In this document: one piece after another, positions 48,351-59,856 of the stretch
Numbering within the stretch: position 1 is the stretch's first letter
How the letters are laid out: each line of letters starts with the position of its first letter
DNA from: Icerya purchasi
Lineage: Eukaryota; Arthropoda; Insecta; Hemiptera; Monophlebidae
NCBI GenBank assembly: GCA_039619475.1
Contig: CM077115.1
Location: 152,185,774-152,249,773 of the forward strand
Direction: 5' to 3'
DNA: 64,000 bases
Translations under genes and position numbers: made by a program
The notes under the pieces: generated by a model
Told to the model about the DNA's origin: nothing
Databases searched by the model: none
Seen by the model: only the letters and a program-made list of their open reading frames with translations

Positions 48351-51239
48351 TTTATATTTGTAAATTAAAAAAAATAAAAAATAAATAATAATAGTTGTTT
48401 TAATTATTACAATTTGGTTTTCCTTAGGATGTTAACGCAATTATGGTGTCATTTTTGATTTTCCAATAATTTAGCGACACGTTTGCGTGATAATGTCATA
48501 AACTGGACACCCCATTCCCTTTTTAAATATTCCAACTCTATTATAACTGGATTCCTATTCTGTCTGCCGGTCTCAAGAGGCAGATTTAATAAACTTCCGT
48601 AGACGAAGTGAGGAAGGGGGAAACTGTATAAAGAGCGTAGGCTTTTTTTTCTTTTTGGTTTTTGTTTATTACTCCGTAAATCTTAAAAACTTTAAGCATT
48701 TAAATATATTACGCTCAGTAAGGATGAACAATTCTGTATTTTAGCTCCGGCGCTGATTTAGTAATTTATTATTATCACTAATATCGGTATAATTATATAT
48801 TTGACTTTCTCTCTTTCTTTTTTTTTTTTTTAAATGATTCATTTAAAATATATCTCTATATATGTGATATTAAGAAATAATTAAAAGTTATAATAAGCGA
48901 TGCAAATAAATAAATAAAAATGAAATGGAAGAGGGAAACGGTAAAACTGGTGAGAGAAATATTACTGCGATATCGTAGGAGCGGTGTAGAGAACATATTG
49001 AGTAGGAAATAAAACGATCAACTGTAAAGATTACTAAAATTAGAGTAATAAACTCGATGTAACTTTCCGAATCTAAAAATAAAAGTTTATCGACGCTGTG
49101 TTTTTGTTTTTGCCCGTGTTACTAAAAAGAAATGACCTGGGGCTATGTTATTATCTCGCTTCCTCTAGGATATGTGACAAATCTTTGTGACTCGAGAGCA
49201 GTCAGATCTTCTCTATCCGACATTTATTTCAAGTAATTTATCGCGCATCCTCATTAAATTATTCCTAGCAAACTTTCAGCTACTTGATGATCGCCTGACA
49301 GACTACAACTTTGAAAGTCCGATATTATTGTTGAAATTCGAATTTTCTGCGCAATTATGAAATCTACTAGCAAACTGATATATTATAGAGAGGAAGATCG
49401 CGCGAGTCTCTCTGTAGGCATTTTATATGTATAAGAGAACGGGTTGTGCTATACTTTTTGGTAACCGAAGAGCGGCCTGATTGTAACAGATATGGAAAAT
49501 AAACATTAGTTTTAGCCGAGCTGGTACTACACTCTCTCTGTGTGGAATAACTTATCATCATCCGACGACGGATAGTCGAACAACGGAGTTCTAGAGAAGT
49601 AGTAAGATAGAGCCCTGTAAGATAGCCGCGGGTGTAAGTGCGCACCTGTGCCTAGAATAGGTACCAGTTTGTACCGACACACAGTACACAGTACCGGCGC
49701 GCAACGCAAATGTTTGAGCCGCGCACGATGTGGTTTATTGTTATCAAAAAGTCGGCTAACTACAACAAAATAAGAAGAACACAAACAGTGCATAATGTAC
49801 ACCGAATTTGTTTATTCATTGAGCGAGAACGACGACAATGATAAACCGGTAAATGAAAATAAAAATGAAAATCAACATCGCACCTGCGTTCGTCCGATAT
49901 TTCCGTTCTCGCTTTTCGAAAACTCCTTCTAGCCGCCCGAGTTTTTTAATGATTGTTCGTATTAATTTTCAGAATTTTCCGTTATCCGTGGCGTCATCTA
50001 AGAGAGAGGTCAATGAAATTCATTCCTCCTCCGTTTATCGGGTAATTGCGTAAAGTGGAAGAAGGGCATGTGCTTGTTTGTAAAAAGTTTAACTAAACTG
50101 CGCGTATAGCAAATTCGTAATAATGAAAACGAAAATTGAAATTACCGTTTTTATTTATTTATTTCCGATTATTATTACAAACAGCCGTTTATGCAGGTGT
50201 TACGAAAGAATTTAAGTATAACCTTACCTGTCCGTTAAGAGAATCTGAATTCTAGTGGTTGAAGAGGACAGAGCTATTTTCCTACCGCTAAATTAAACTC
50301 AATCGTTAACGTAAGATGCGTCAGGGGTAATTTGGCAGCATATATCGACATCATTATTTCCTACCTTTTTTAGCTTCCTGGCTGGATTTCCTGAGAGAGA
50401 GGATACATCTATATATTGCGCCGAAAGGGTTTTACAAGGCGTCGTAATTTATAGAATTTTTCATAATCTTTAGATATCATATCCATTAGGCCCGCCTACT
50501 CCGCGGAACCGCTGATTCCTTGTACTGCGTTCAGAGTTCCGCTATTTCAAAATTTGAATGGTAATTAACATATCGCTAAAATAATGTAGAAAGATGCTGG
50601 CGTATTTTTGAGTATTTTTCGACATATTCATCATACAGGAATTAAAGAATTTCTTGTAAGATGAGATAATTTTGCGCTTAAGCCGGCATCGTACAACAAC
50701 ATGCGGTGAATCTTTATTTTTTCCGACTTGAAGAAGAGGACGCTATAAAATTATCGTATACGTCTTTCCCCACCCACAAATTTTTTCTTCTTCTTCCAGT
50801 GGTGTCTGAGTGATTTGAACAACAGAGAGATTCTCAGTGTGATCATTAAAGGTAAACGTTATAAAAGGGAGGTTTATTTGGAGAAATTTTCAGTAATTTA
50901 ACAAACGACGTAGGATTAGCGCAGGCTAGGGAAAAAAATTGAATTTTTAATGTACTTAGACAAAAAATTTAAATATTTCGATGTCGATGATGATGATGAC
51001 TCTTTTTTTTTACGTGTGTGTGTACCATCGTTGCATCAGAAAGAGTTAATTATTAATGATACGAACATATATGGCTTCATTCAATTGTGTGGGGGGGATG
51101 TTTGATAAAATTAATCACGCTACACAAGTATTTTTCTAAATAGTTTACAAGTGCGGCTGTACACAATGTGTTTTCAACTATTCGAGATGTTTCCATGCTT
51201 TTTTTCATTTTTCATTATTTTTCAAAATGAAATTTCGGA
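48351..51239. other. Non-coding stretch with a modest GC bump
   Basis: Mostly AT-rich. Around 49540-49740 the sequence is GC-richer and overlapping minus-strand frames of about 90 codons (49367-49645 and 49527-49802) occur in different phases, so neither is convincing. Nothing else was recognised. Confidence 0.4.
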
Positions 51240-51985
51240 ATTAATCGGATAGCTCCAGAAATAACTCTAAAAACTGCCAACACTTCCCGAGTACTATATT
51301 GGAATATTCTCTCATTCGCATTATTTCTTCTCTCCATGCGATCCATGTTGACTTGCTGCGGGTTTCTGGCCATACTGGCACATCTCTGGTAATGAGGTGG
51401 CTTATTCTTTGGCTCGGGTTGCTGTTTCTGTTTTCTTCCTTTTCAAAAAAATCCCATTTTCTAACCTCTTTTCGCCGTGTAAAAGTTTCCATCTCAGATT
51501 TCGGTCGCATGTATACACTTCCTCTTTTTCTAATAGCTGTCAATTCTTTTATCTGTCTGTTCAACCCCTAGTCTTCTCTCCAATCCACGGTTACTTTTCT
51601 TTCACTTCCTCGCTTTGTTGTTGTCTCCATTATGCGCTTTTTCGTTTTAATCATTCCTTGCTGTCTTCCTCCCGCTTTCGCATTATCCTCTTCCCCGTGT
51701 TGTCCTCTCCATTTTCAAATGATGCGATTGTTTGTGACGCTGATCACGTGTTTATTAATTTTCGTCTCTTTCGGTGGAGCTTTCGGCTCTGCACTCTCGT
51801 TTGCTTAGGCTTGGACTTCTTTATTGTGTCCTTTTTACTCCTGTTTTTTCCTTCTGCGTCGTTGTTACCTTCTGTTAACGATTTTTGATCGTCTTCTTAT
51901 TATATAACTTTGCTTTTTCATTTCTAACTGTTTCTGAGTAAATTTTATTGGTTGATTAAAACAAAAAAAAAAACAAAAAAACAAG
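51240..51985 (+). mobile_element. Decayed LINE, copy E
   Basis: Plus-strand frames contain a broken RNase H end, GHTG..GNEVAYSLARVA (near 51370-51420), whose last catalytic Asp is replaced by Tyr in this reading. The post-RNase H segment HVYTSSFSNSCQFFYLSVQP and the tail CDADHVF near 51740 follow. The 3' end is A-rich (AAAACAAAAAAAAAAACAAAAAAACAA at 51958-51984, quoted as a tail only). Frameshifted and inactive. Confidence 0.65.
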
Positions 51986-52079
51986 AGTTTAACGGTCAAT
52001 TAGACGAGAATTGCTCGTTTTTATGTTTCCTAGTAAATAAAATGAATGCTGACACATAAAGCCGTGCCTGTTGAGGGCG

Positions 52080-52645
52080 AAACAATTAAAACTTAAATTC
52101 TCCACGAGAAATATAAGGTATAATAATGAGATGACAAATTCTTTGGCTTGGGTTGTTGATTTTTTTCTCGTGTCCCTACGTAAAAATTCCATTCTAGATT
52201 CTGGTATTCGTAACAAATGTTCTTTTTATCTATCCGTGTTCAACGTACTATCTTCCTTTTGTACCTTCGCCTCCTCTTCTGTCCTGTTAACCTTTCTTTC
52301 GTTTTTGCTTTTTGTCAGTCTCACCTAAATGAAGCAATAGTATCAATGTTGATCATATCTTCTTTGAATGTTCACGCCTCTCTAACGAACATTATCTTCT
52401 ACATTCTCTTTTACTAAAACGCAAGCCATATATCTTATTGTGTATCTGTTATATTTTTTTTCCTTGGTCTTTTCGTTCTCTATCACTTGTGCCATTCTTG
52501 CTGTGTTACTTTTCATATTTTCATTACCTAACCGAATCAAAATTTAACTGACCACTCTCTTATTGTTTTCAGGTTCTCGTCTGATTTGCCTCATCTATTA
52601 CCCCCCTCATCAAAAAAAAAACAAAAAAGGAAAAAAAACAATCAA
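52080..52645 (+). mobile_element. Decayed LINE, copy F
   Basis: Begins within RNase H: NEMTNSLAWVVDF at 52122-52165 matches the GNEMADSLAR block. It continues with the family tail and ends in an A-rich stretch at 52612-52640. It lies about 100 bp after copy E in the same orientation. It could be a separate insertion, or a tandem product of the same source. Confidence 0.6.
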
Positions 52646-52693
52646 AACGCGACAGTTATCATTTTTAATGAAACATTTAAAACTTACATGCTG

Positions 52694-52877
52694 GATATAA
52701 TTAGGAAAACAATTTACAGCAATATGTTTAAAAAATTAATTTTAAAACTTTAACGTTTCGGAAAGCTTACACTTACTATCATTAGAAACAGTTTCTGATG
52801 GTGATAAGTGTAAGTTTTCGGAAACGTTAAATTTTTTAACGATGGTTCCTAACGTAAATTGTTTTCCTAATTATCAT
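52694..52877. repeat. Long foldback palindrome (about 184 bp)
   Basis: The left arm at 52694-52789 and right arm at 52791-52877 are inverted copies. Strong matches are TAATTAGGAAAACAATTTAC at the outer ends and TTTAACGTTTC..GAAA.CTTACACTTA near the centre, with indels in between. The loop is one or a few bases at 52790. No obvious target duplication was found. It is likely a foldback or MITE-type element and would form a stable hairpin if transcribed. Confidence 0.75.
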
Positions 52878-53079
52878 TTTTCTCAAAAGTTAAACAGCCA
52901 GAACTTAATAGGGAATAATAGAGGACGTAAACAAATAAAATGCCAGGAGATGGCGTCATTGTTTGGGGGGGGAGTTAACCGTTAGAGCTCCGAAATATAA
53001 AAAAAATAAATAAATACGAACAAGTTTCCTAGGAATACAAAAAACAGACGAGACAACGATTCCGTTTAATGGATGAAAT

Positions 53080-53301
53080 ATGCAAATAAGTGTAAAAAAA
53101 ACCCGGGCGAAATCCGATGGCGACAATTTTCGGTCGTGCAAACCGCGTTTAAATTCGCGAACTGTACACAGCGCTGCTCCCGACGGACAACTCATAAGGA
53201 GAGCGCGTAGCTCACCGAATGACTTATGGAGCGCTGCGCGTTCCATTTCGCCCGTCGTTCCGACTACTGGAATTTGCACGGAACGAGCATGGTGTCTTTA
53301 G
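53080..53301. other. GC-rich segment open on both strands
   Basis: About 220 bp of GC-rich sequence with a 73-codon plus-strand frame and a 107-codon minus-strand frame (52956-53279) in overlap. No domain is recognised on either strand. It lies about 5 kb upstream of the caudal exon, so a 5' exon, promoter or regulatory block is possible but unproved. I looked for a YDWMK-type hexapeptide and did not find one. Confidence 0.3.
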
Positions 53302-53521
53302 ATTTTTTCTGACAGCTAGACGAAAAGGAGTTTTGCCGTCTGCGGAGAGCAGTAAATCTGTACAATTAGAAAAATGATTTATATCGGTCGCGCATGTGTG
53401 ACATAAACTTGAAATCACCGGATTTTATTTCTGTATCCGTTCGCAATTAAAAATAATGTCCACTACGAGAGCTGTTTATTATAATTTATGCGTTTCTGGT
53501 GATATTCAAGGTTCTATTAAA

Positions 53522-53770
53522 AGTAAGGTAAGTTCCCCATATATATATATATATATATATATCCTTGATAAGGTATCATGGATTGTGTAATTAAGCTTTT
53601 CATAATGTACTTAAGGTTCTAATGTATCTAAAGAGAATACTGGGGCCAGTTCCTTTCTACCTTTGGATTATCCGCCTTTACTTTCCCAGATTTCTCTGGT
53701 ATCCAGTTCAATTTCAAATTAGTTATATGCCTGGGGAAGCGACTTTGATCCGGGACGAGACAAGCAAGGT
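53522..53770 (-). mobile_element. tRNA-derived SINE, copy 3, 5'-truncated
   Basis: The reverse complement runs CTTGTCTCGTCCCGGATCAAAGTCGCTTCC..GATACCAGAGAAATC..CACAATCCATGATACCTTATC, matching copy 2 over most of its length. The tRNA-like head is absent. Where copy 2 has GGATATATGGGA, this copy has a 24-bp AT run (53539-53562), so a microsatellite has grown inside the SINE. Confidence 0.75.
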
Positions 53771-56700
53771 TCTATTACGTATGAAAATTCTTAAAATTCT
53801 TACGGGGTACCACCAAGGGTTATATTGAAAACCGATGAAAATTGTTGGAAAAAAAAAGAAGCTAATCAACATGTATAAAAAGTAAAAACAACTTGATAAG
53901 CGGGTTTTCTGCGGAATCAGTCTTTTTCCTAATCGACTAAAATCGATGATGTCACAGTTCTTTTTTACACTTTCTCCCACCAGATGACACTTCTTCGCTG
54001 GTATCGATTTCAGATGTTAGGTGTATAAACCACACTGGGAATAGCGGTACTAAGTAACAACTCCCGAAAACCTATGGCAGCTCTTCGTTGCCAAGATCAT
54101 CTTAGAGATTGGTCTACCTTTTTAAGTATGTTAGTTCTTGTGATATTAATAATATAAAACAGCCCGCGAGGTAAAAGAATACATCTTTGTTCGATTTTTT
54201 ACCGTATATCTTTGTTTATACATTGACAATGCTGTTTTCGAGCCACGCTATGGACAAACTGGAAAACAACAAAAAAGTGTATTTTTATACTTAGTTTTTA
54301 AAGATATTTCTTTAGTTCCATGGTTTGGCCTTTTTTATTTGCGCTTAATATGCAGCTTTTTTTTTTTTTTGTTTTTTTAAAAATCATATTAATTATTTTT
54401 GTATTTTTGAATTCGATAATTATATATTTTACATTAACTTTTGTTTCCTCTATTATACACATATTTGTTGAATTTTTTGGCGATAGTAATAATAATAATA
54501 ATAAATTGTGATTTGATTTAAAATTCGATATTTATATTTTTGACGTGATTATTATACCATTACTATCGATATTATCACATTATAGTCATATTTATTTATG
54601 TAATAATTTGTACGCATTTATTTCCTTTAATGCTTTTTTTTTCTCTCTCTCTCTCTCTCGAACGACTTTTTTTCTCCAGGGTGTTCTTATCAGTATTTAC
54701 CTAACGTCGTTGTTTTATCCTTTTAATCGAGAATCGATTTTATTGGTAAAATTTATTTTTCTCGTCTCTCCGTAACACACATAAGTGCTCGGTACACAAA
54801 TCTCGTTTGCTTACTGATTCCGAGTTTGTTTTTTCTTTATTTGTAAATAGACACTGTTTATTGTTTTACTTACACATAAGCTAACCTTTATAAAAATATT
54901 TTTCTTTTTTCTATCTTTGCAATTAGCGAGAAGGAACTCAGTGACACTTTATATATTTAAGTTTTATGGAAAATTCGGTTCGTTCATTGTGACGACTGAG
55001 TTTTGTTTTTTTTTTGAGTTTTTCTGATCAAATTTTAATGCGTGTACTACACGTGTAATTCATAGAGGAGGCCAAGTTACGTAGTGAAAGTGATAAAAAA
55101 AACAGCGAAAGAAACAAATCATTTTTCTCTTATGTCTAATATGGTGTAAACGCGGTAGTTGTTAAAATTTAAACCGAAAAATAGTATTAAAAGTAGTAGT
55201 ATAATTCAAAGGTGGTGTTGATGTTTCGTTACAATAAGGTAACCAAAATTATTGGATTTCTATATTCCGCAGTTAAGAGGAACACAAACGGTGATGGAAT
55301 GTTAATTTAACAATTAGTAAATGTATGATAAATATGGAAACTGATATTTTCCGTGAAAAAACATTAACGGTTATTTTACTTAATATTCAATCATTCGATC
55401 ATTATATATTTATAATTTTATTATTTCATTAAACAAACAGGATAAGTACGTGTGATCGTGTACGCATGCTTAGTTTGGTCAGTAAGAAAATGAGTAGTTA
55501 ATAAACATCTTTATAGCGTAAATATTATGTTTTTCTGTTAAACATAACTCGTTTTTAGGAAAAGATTCTAAAATGTATTACTTAAATATCTGTATGTTTT
55601 CTTTTCGTCTGAAGACGACGGTAGATTTCTCTCAGACAGCGAACTGTATATTGTGTTGTTTTGTTTTTTTTTCCGGTTTCATTTTTTAGTAGGAATGAGT
55701 GTCAAAAATTCTTTCCCGAAAAAGAATCGTTACTCTATAGCGTATTTTGTTTAATATTTATGCTTAAGATGTTTGCTTATGGTGTTTGCTAAGACACGCG
55801 CGTGCATGCATTTTTTACGGATAAAAGGTTCTTCCGTAGCGTACCTTCAGGATTTACCGACTGGATTAGTGTTGATATTAAAAAATAAATAAAATACGGA
55901 AGACATGTGTCACACCCGTTTATAGAATACGTATATCGAATTAATACACAAATGATAATTCTGTCTATAACTAAATATTTCGTATTTGGTGGAGAATTTA
56001 ATTTTAAGGAAAATTAAAAATAATATCGCGGCGATTTTTAATTAAGTTAAAACATTTTTTTTTTTTTTTTTTGAAAGTTATCAGCAAAGTCGATCTGAGG
56101 AGGCGAGAAATTTGAATTTGGATCTGATACGCGTTGTTTTATGTTTGATGCTGTTCCGGTAGGATTCTATTTTTAGTACAAGGTCCTATTATGTATAAAA
56201 TGGGTGGTGCGGGTTGAACGTGCCCAGCACCGTTCGTTATTTTATCTTATTAAATGTAAATACGAATATCTCACGTAGGATACTTATCTCTGATGTATGC
56301 GAAAAATCAGAGAAATATCTTTCGCCATGGTGCTACGTCCTCCTCCTGCAATTGTCAATGTGGCGTAGTAGTAAAAAATTGTCACAATTCCGCCTAGTTA
56401 TTATGCGATTAGCGTTGTAAAAAGTATTCCGCCCTCTTTTCGTCGATGATTGCGTTTGATTATGAACATATTCAAAAAAAAAAAACACGAAAAATGTGCC
56501 AAAATGATTTAAAAATCGATTCAATGCAAAGAGGATTCCCCTTATTTTCTTTTTTTTTTTTTTTTTGGAAAAAAGTTATCGTTGTTCTTACTCTCGGCTT
56601 ATTGGGCACTGTCTATTTTGTGCTGGATAACATGCGACGTCTTTATTACTTGTATACGTCAGCTAATAGTGTTCTTAACATTAATGCGTGTGTACTTACC

Positions 56701-58439
56701 CGTTTAACGGTAACTGTACGAATTACTCTATAGCATCTTAAACACGCACAGCCTAACTGATTATATTATTTCGTGTATTTTCTATCGACAAAACCCTTTC
56801 TACACTACATATCGGTCTTCTTCTCTGTATTCATTCAAAAATCGTTCTTCTTCATGTCGAAAAATTTAATTTAACCTTTCGGAAGGAATGTCATCGTTGA
56901 ATTATCACCGACAGTTCGCTGTTCGAACGGACAATTCAGTGTTTCCGTATATACTCCTAGGAGAGACATATTCGTCTAAAGCAGACACAGGAATATTCTT
57001 GATTCGCTGGAAGGGAGGACGCGATATCTACACAATTAACCTGGATAATCTGCGCGCTCATTCTAATTTAATTCAGTGCCGCCGATCGGTCGCCTCTGAA
57101 GTATGCGATAATTCCGGCAATCACACCCTCTTCCAAATATCTGCTGGGCGTGCAAAAGATACAGGATGATGCACTATCTAAAATTTCGCACAAATGAGCT
57201 ATCCAAGAAGTGCCACATGTGGCCGGCCAACAGAGAATAATTTCAACCGCCTTGCAGAACAGCAGTTTGTAAAGCACACCTCGCAGCAGTTGGAATTACC
57301 GTTTGTTTCGTCGAATAATGAAGGTGTATAGGCCGAAGAGCGCGCCCTGGGCATTTTAGTTCGAAAATGTAGACTCTAAAGAAGGATAGTCTTTTAAGGG
57401 TTAGATCTCTATAATGTTTATCTTTAGTTTTGTCTTCTAAATCTTTAGTCAATTTCTTTGAGCAGGATACTGAATATAATAATGGCTGCATATCTGCAGA
57501 TAACCAGGGAGCTCCCTTGTTTTAGCTTAATCCAATATGTATTCACCGTAATCGTTTACACTTGATGCGTATTCTCCATAACTTGCAGACGTGTATTATT
57601 TCGATTCGAATTGGAAGAGGATTGCACATTTTCCAGATTTGGTTTTGATGGATTTTTCAGTGTGGAGACCGAGAGTGTTGGCGAATTCAGTAGTGCAGCA
57701 CAGTTGCGAGAACTCAAGAGCTTGCATTATTAATAATAATCATAGCCGCTGAATGTGATAATCACACCGATGTAAAAAAAACATTATTATAAATGTTAAA
57801 ATGGAAGGACAACATTTCGAACACTTTATAGTTCTAATCCTGGAATTGACTGTAATTGTGTTTTCATTAGCCTTTTTCAAAATTGTAATTTCGTCCCCCC
57901 CCCACCTGCCTTTTTAGATTTTTTTACTTTTTAAGCAATCTTTAGTGTCCTACCGAAAGCTTTACTGAGATCTATACACGTAATTGCCTTAAAATGCTTG
58001 ACAACGGTAATTTATCAGAAGGCATACTTTATTTAGCTGAACGATGTAGATTGTTTGTGGAATTTATTTAACGGCTGATATCGAGAAAGCACAATATCGC
58101 CGGAGAAAGGGAAACCCGGAGTGGCTGTTATGCGTTCTCGGGGTACTGTACCGAAAAAAGTGACTGAGCTGTTTCAGAGTTCGGGTTTTCCGGGTTTTTT
58201 TTTTTTTTTTTTTTTTTTGTTATTTCATATTTCTCTCAATTATCCATCAAAAGCTTAATGTACCTTCCGAATCTACTTTTTCCATCCTTCTTTCTTGCAT
58301 GCGGCTGTTATCCTTAATTTTAGCCGTTGTTTGTCTCGCTTTTGAGATAAATACGATATTTTTTAACCAAAGAGATGTAAAATTACGCAAGTTGATGTCA
58401 GTAAATTAAAAGGTAAATAATTCGTTTTGTTTTAATTTT
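53771..58439. other. Upstream flank or intron of the caudal exon, nothing recognised
   Basis: AT-rich; contains a CT run at 54641-54658 and T runs at 56057-56072, 56551-56566 and 58197-58218. Frames at 56888-57169 (plus) and 57068-57491 (minus) overlap and show no convincing domain. I saw no earlier caudal coding exon. Confidence 0.45.
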
Positions 58440-58441
58440 AG
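58440..58441 (+). promoter_or_regulatory. Splice acceptor of the caudal exon
   Basis: TTTTGTTTTAATTTTAG precedes the exon. Splicing after AG leaves GT, which completes a Gly codon (G from the previous exon plus GT), a phase-1 intron at the position used in Cdx genes. Confidence 0.85.
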
Positions 58442-58587
58442 GTAAAACTAGAACTAAAGATAAGTACCGTGTAGTATATACGGATCAGCAAAGGCTGGAA
58501 CTGGAAAAAGAATTTCATTTCGCCAAGTACATCACAATTCGCAGGAAAAGTGAATTAGCCAATTTCCTCGGACTATCAGAAAGACAG
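58442..58587 (+). CDS. cad: Caudal/Cdx homeobox gene, internal homeodomain exon
   Basis: Caudal is a DNA-binding homeodomain transcription factor that acts in the nucleus to specify posterior identity and, in insects, gut and segmentation. The 146-bp exon gives two bases of a Gly codon plus 48 codons. It opens [14 protein letters not shown], the Cdx signature before and at the homeodomain start, continues QRLELEKEF and [11 protein letters not shown], and ends LGLSERQ at homeodomain residue 44. Homeodomain Arg5, Leu16, Phe20 and Leu40 are present. The intron after Gln44 splits the recognition helix, as in known Cdx genes, so WFQNRRAKERK must lie in the next exon, which I did not find before 64000. 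Residues 22-24 read FAK where most family members have YSR, and position 37 is Phe. No stops or frameshifts. A mariner lies 33 bp after the donor. Confidence 0.95.
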
Positions 58588-58589
58588 GT
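58588..58589 (+). promoter_or_regulatory. Splice donor of the caudal exon
   Basis: CAG/GTTTGA follows the SERQ codons. Position +3 is T and not the preferred purine, so the site is somewhat weak; +5 is G. Confidence 0.8.
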
Positions 58590-58622
58590 TTGAAAAGAAA
58601 TTTTTTCTTTTACAATATACTA

Positions 58623-58645
58623 TGATCAATAAGTACCGGGAATTC
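58623..58645 (+). repeat. Left terminal inverted repeat of dead mariner
   Basis: TGATCAATAAGTACCGGGAA, paired with the right end at 59857-59879 with a single A/G difference in the first 20 bases. The TA target duplication precedes it. Confidence 0.9.
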
Positions 58646-59856
58646 TCAATTTAAATGAATCACGCTCAACCAATTCGAGTTTTTTTTTCCTTCTTAGGTT
58701 GGCAACTACTATACTGACATCTATGTCAAATTTGAGTGGAATCGGATCATTAGTGTTTGTTTGTCAGCCGTTTACAACAGACAAGTTCTTGCGTTTTGGG
58801 ACAATTTAATTGAGCAAAGAGTTTGATTGAAATTTTCAACGAAATTTCTTGTACCGAATCCTTGAAAATGTTGCAGAAAGCATTTAGGGAGTCTGCTCTA
58901 TCAAAAACCAGATAATACGAACGGTTAAATAGTTGCAAGGTGATTGTGAATTGGTTGAAGACTTGCCTCGTTCTGGACACCCTTCCACATCGAATACCGA
59001 CGAAAACGTCGAAGTTGTGATGAAAACTGTGTTCGAAAATCGTCATGTGAGCCTTAGATGGATGGCTAGTGATCTCAGCATCTCATACGGAATCGTTCGG
59101 CACATTGTTGTAGATATTTTAGGCAGTGTGCCAAAGGAGTTCGATTGCAGCAAAAAGACCATCGATAGAAAGTTGCTGAAGAGATAATTTCCGAGGTCCA
59201 AAGTGATCCAAACTTCAAGAAACGGGTAATTACCGGAAATGAGACACAAATCTATGAATACGACATTTAAACAACCCAACAATCATCTGAACGGCGCCTT
59301 AGGGGCGAGCCGAAACTGAAAAAATCGCTCCAAAGTCTCAGTCGAAAATCAAGGTTATGCTAAACATTTTTCTTCGATTAACAACAAAGTGTTGTCCATT
59401 ACGAGTTCTTGCCACCACCAGGTGACAACAAGGAGTATTACCCTGTTGTTTTGAAGCGTTTGAGAGATGCTGCGCGCCGCAAACGGCCGGATTTGTGGGC
59501 CGACAACAGTTGGATTTTGCATCACGATAATACGCCGTCACACAAAGCGCAGATTGCGATGGATTTTTTGACCACCAAACACAGCGTAAATATCCTCCAG
59601 CAGGCACCGTATTCGCCAGATCCATGGCTCCGTATGACTTTTTTCTCTTCCATCGGCTTAAATGGGAAAAAATTTGAGTCTCTAGATGCAATCAGAATGC
59701 GACGAGGGTGCTGAAAGACATTTCTGTTTCGGCCTACGAAAAATGTGTGGACTACTGGGTCAAGCGTTGGCGTATGTGTGTTGCTTCGGGCGGAAGTTAT
59801 TTTAAGGGAGATGAAATAAATTTTCTCGAAAAGTAACACAAACTTGTTTTATTTAC

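Noticed and set aside
56888..57491. Overlapping frames of 69-93 codons on both strands, one with a faint resemblance to an RNase H segment (EIILCWPATCG..)
   Set aside because: The resemblance is limited to a few residues, lacks the catalytic Asp and Glu blocks, and the frames overlap on both strands. Too weak to call a LINE fragment.
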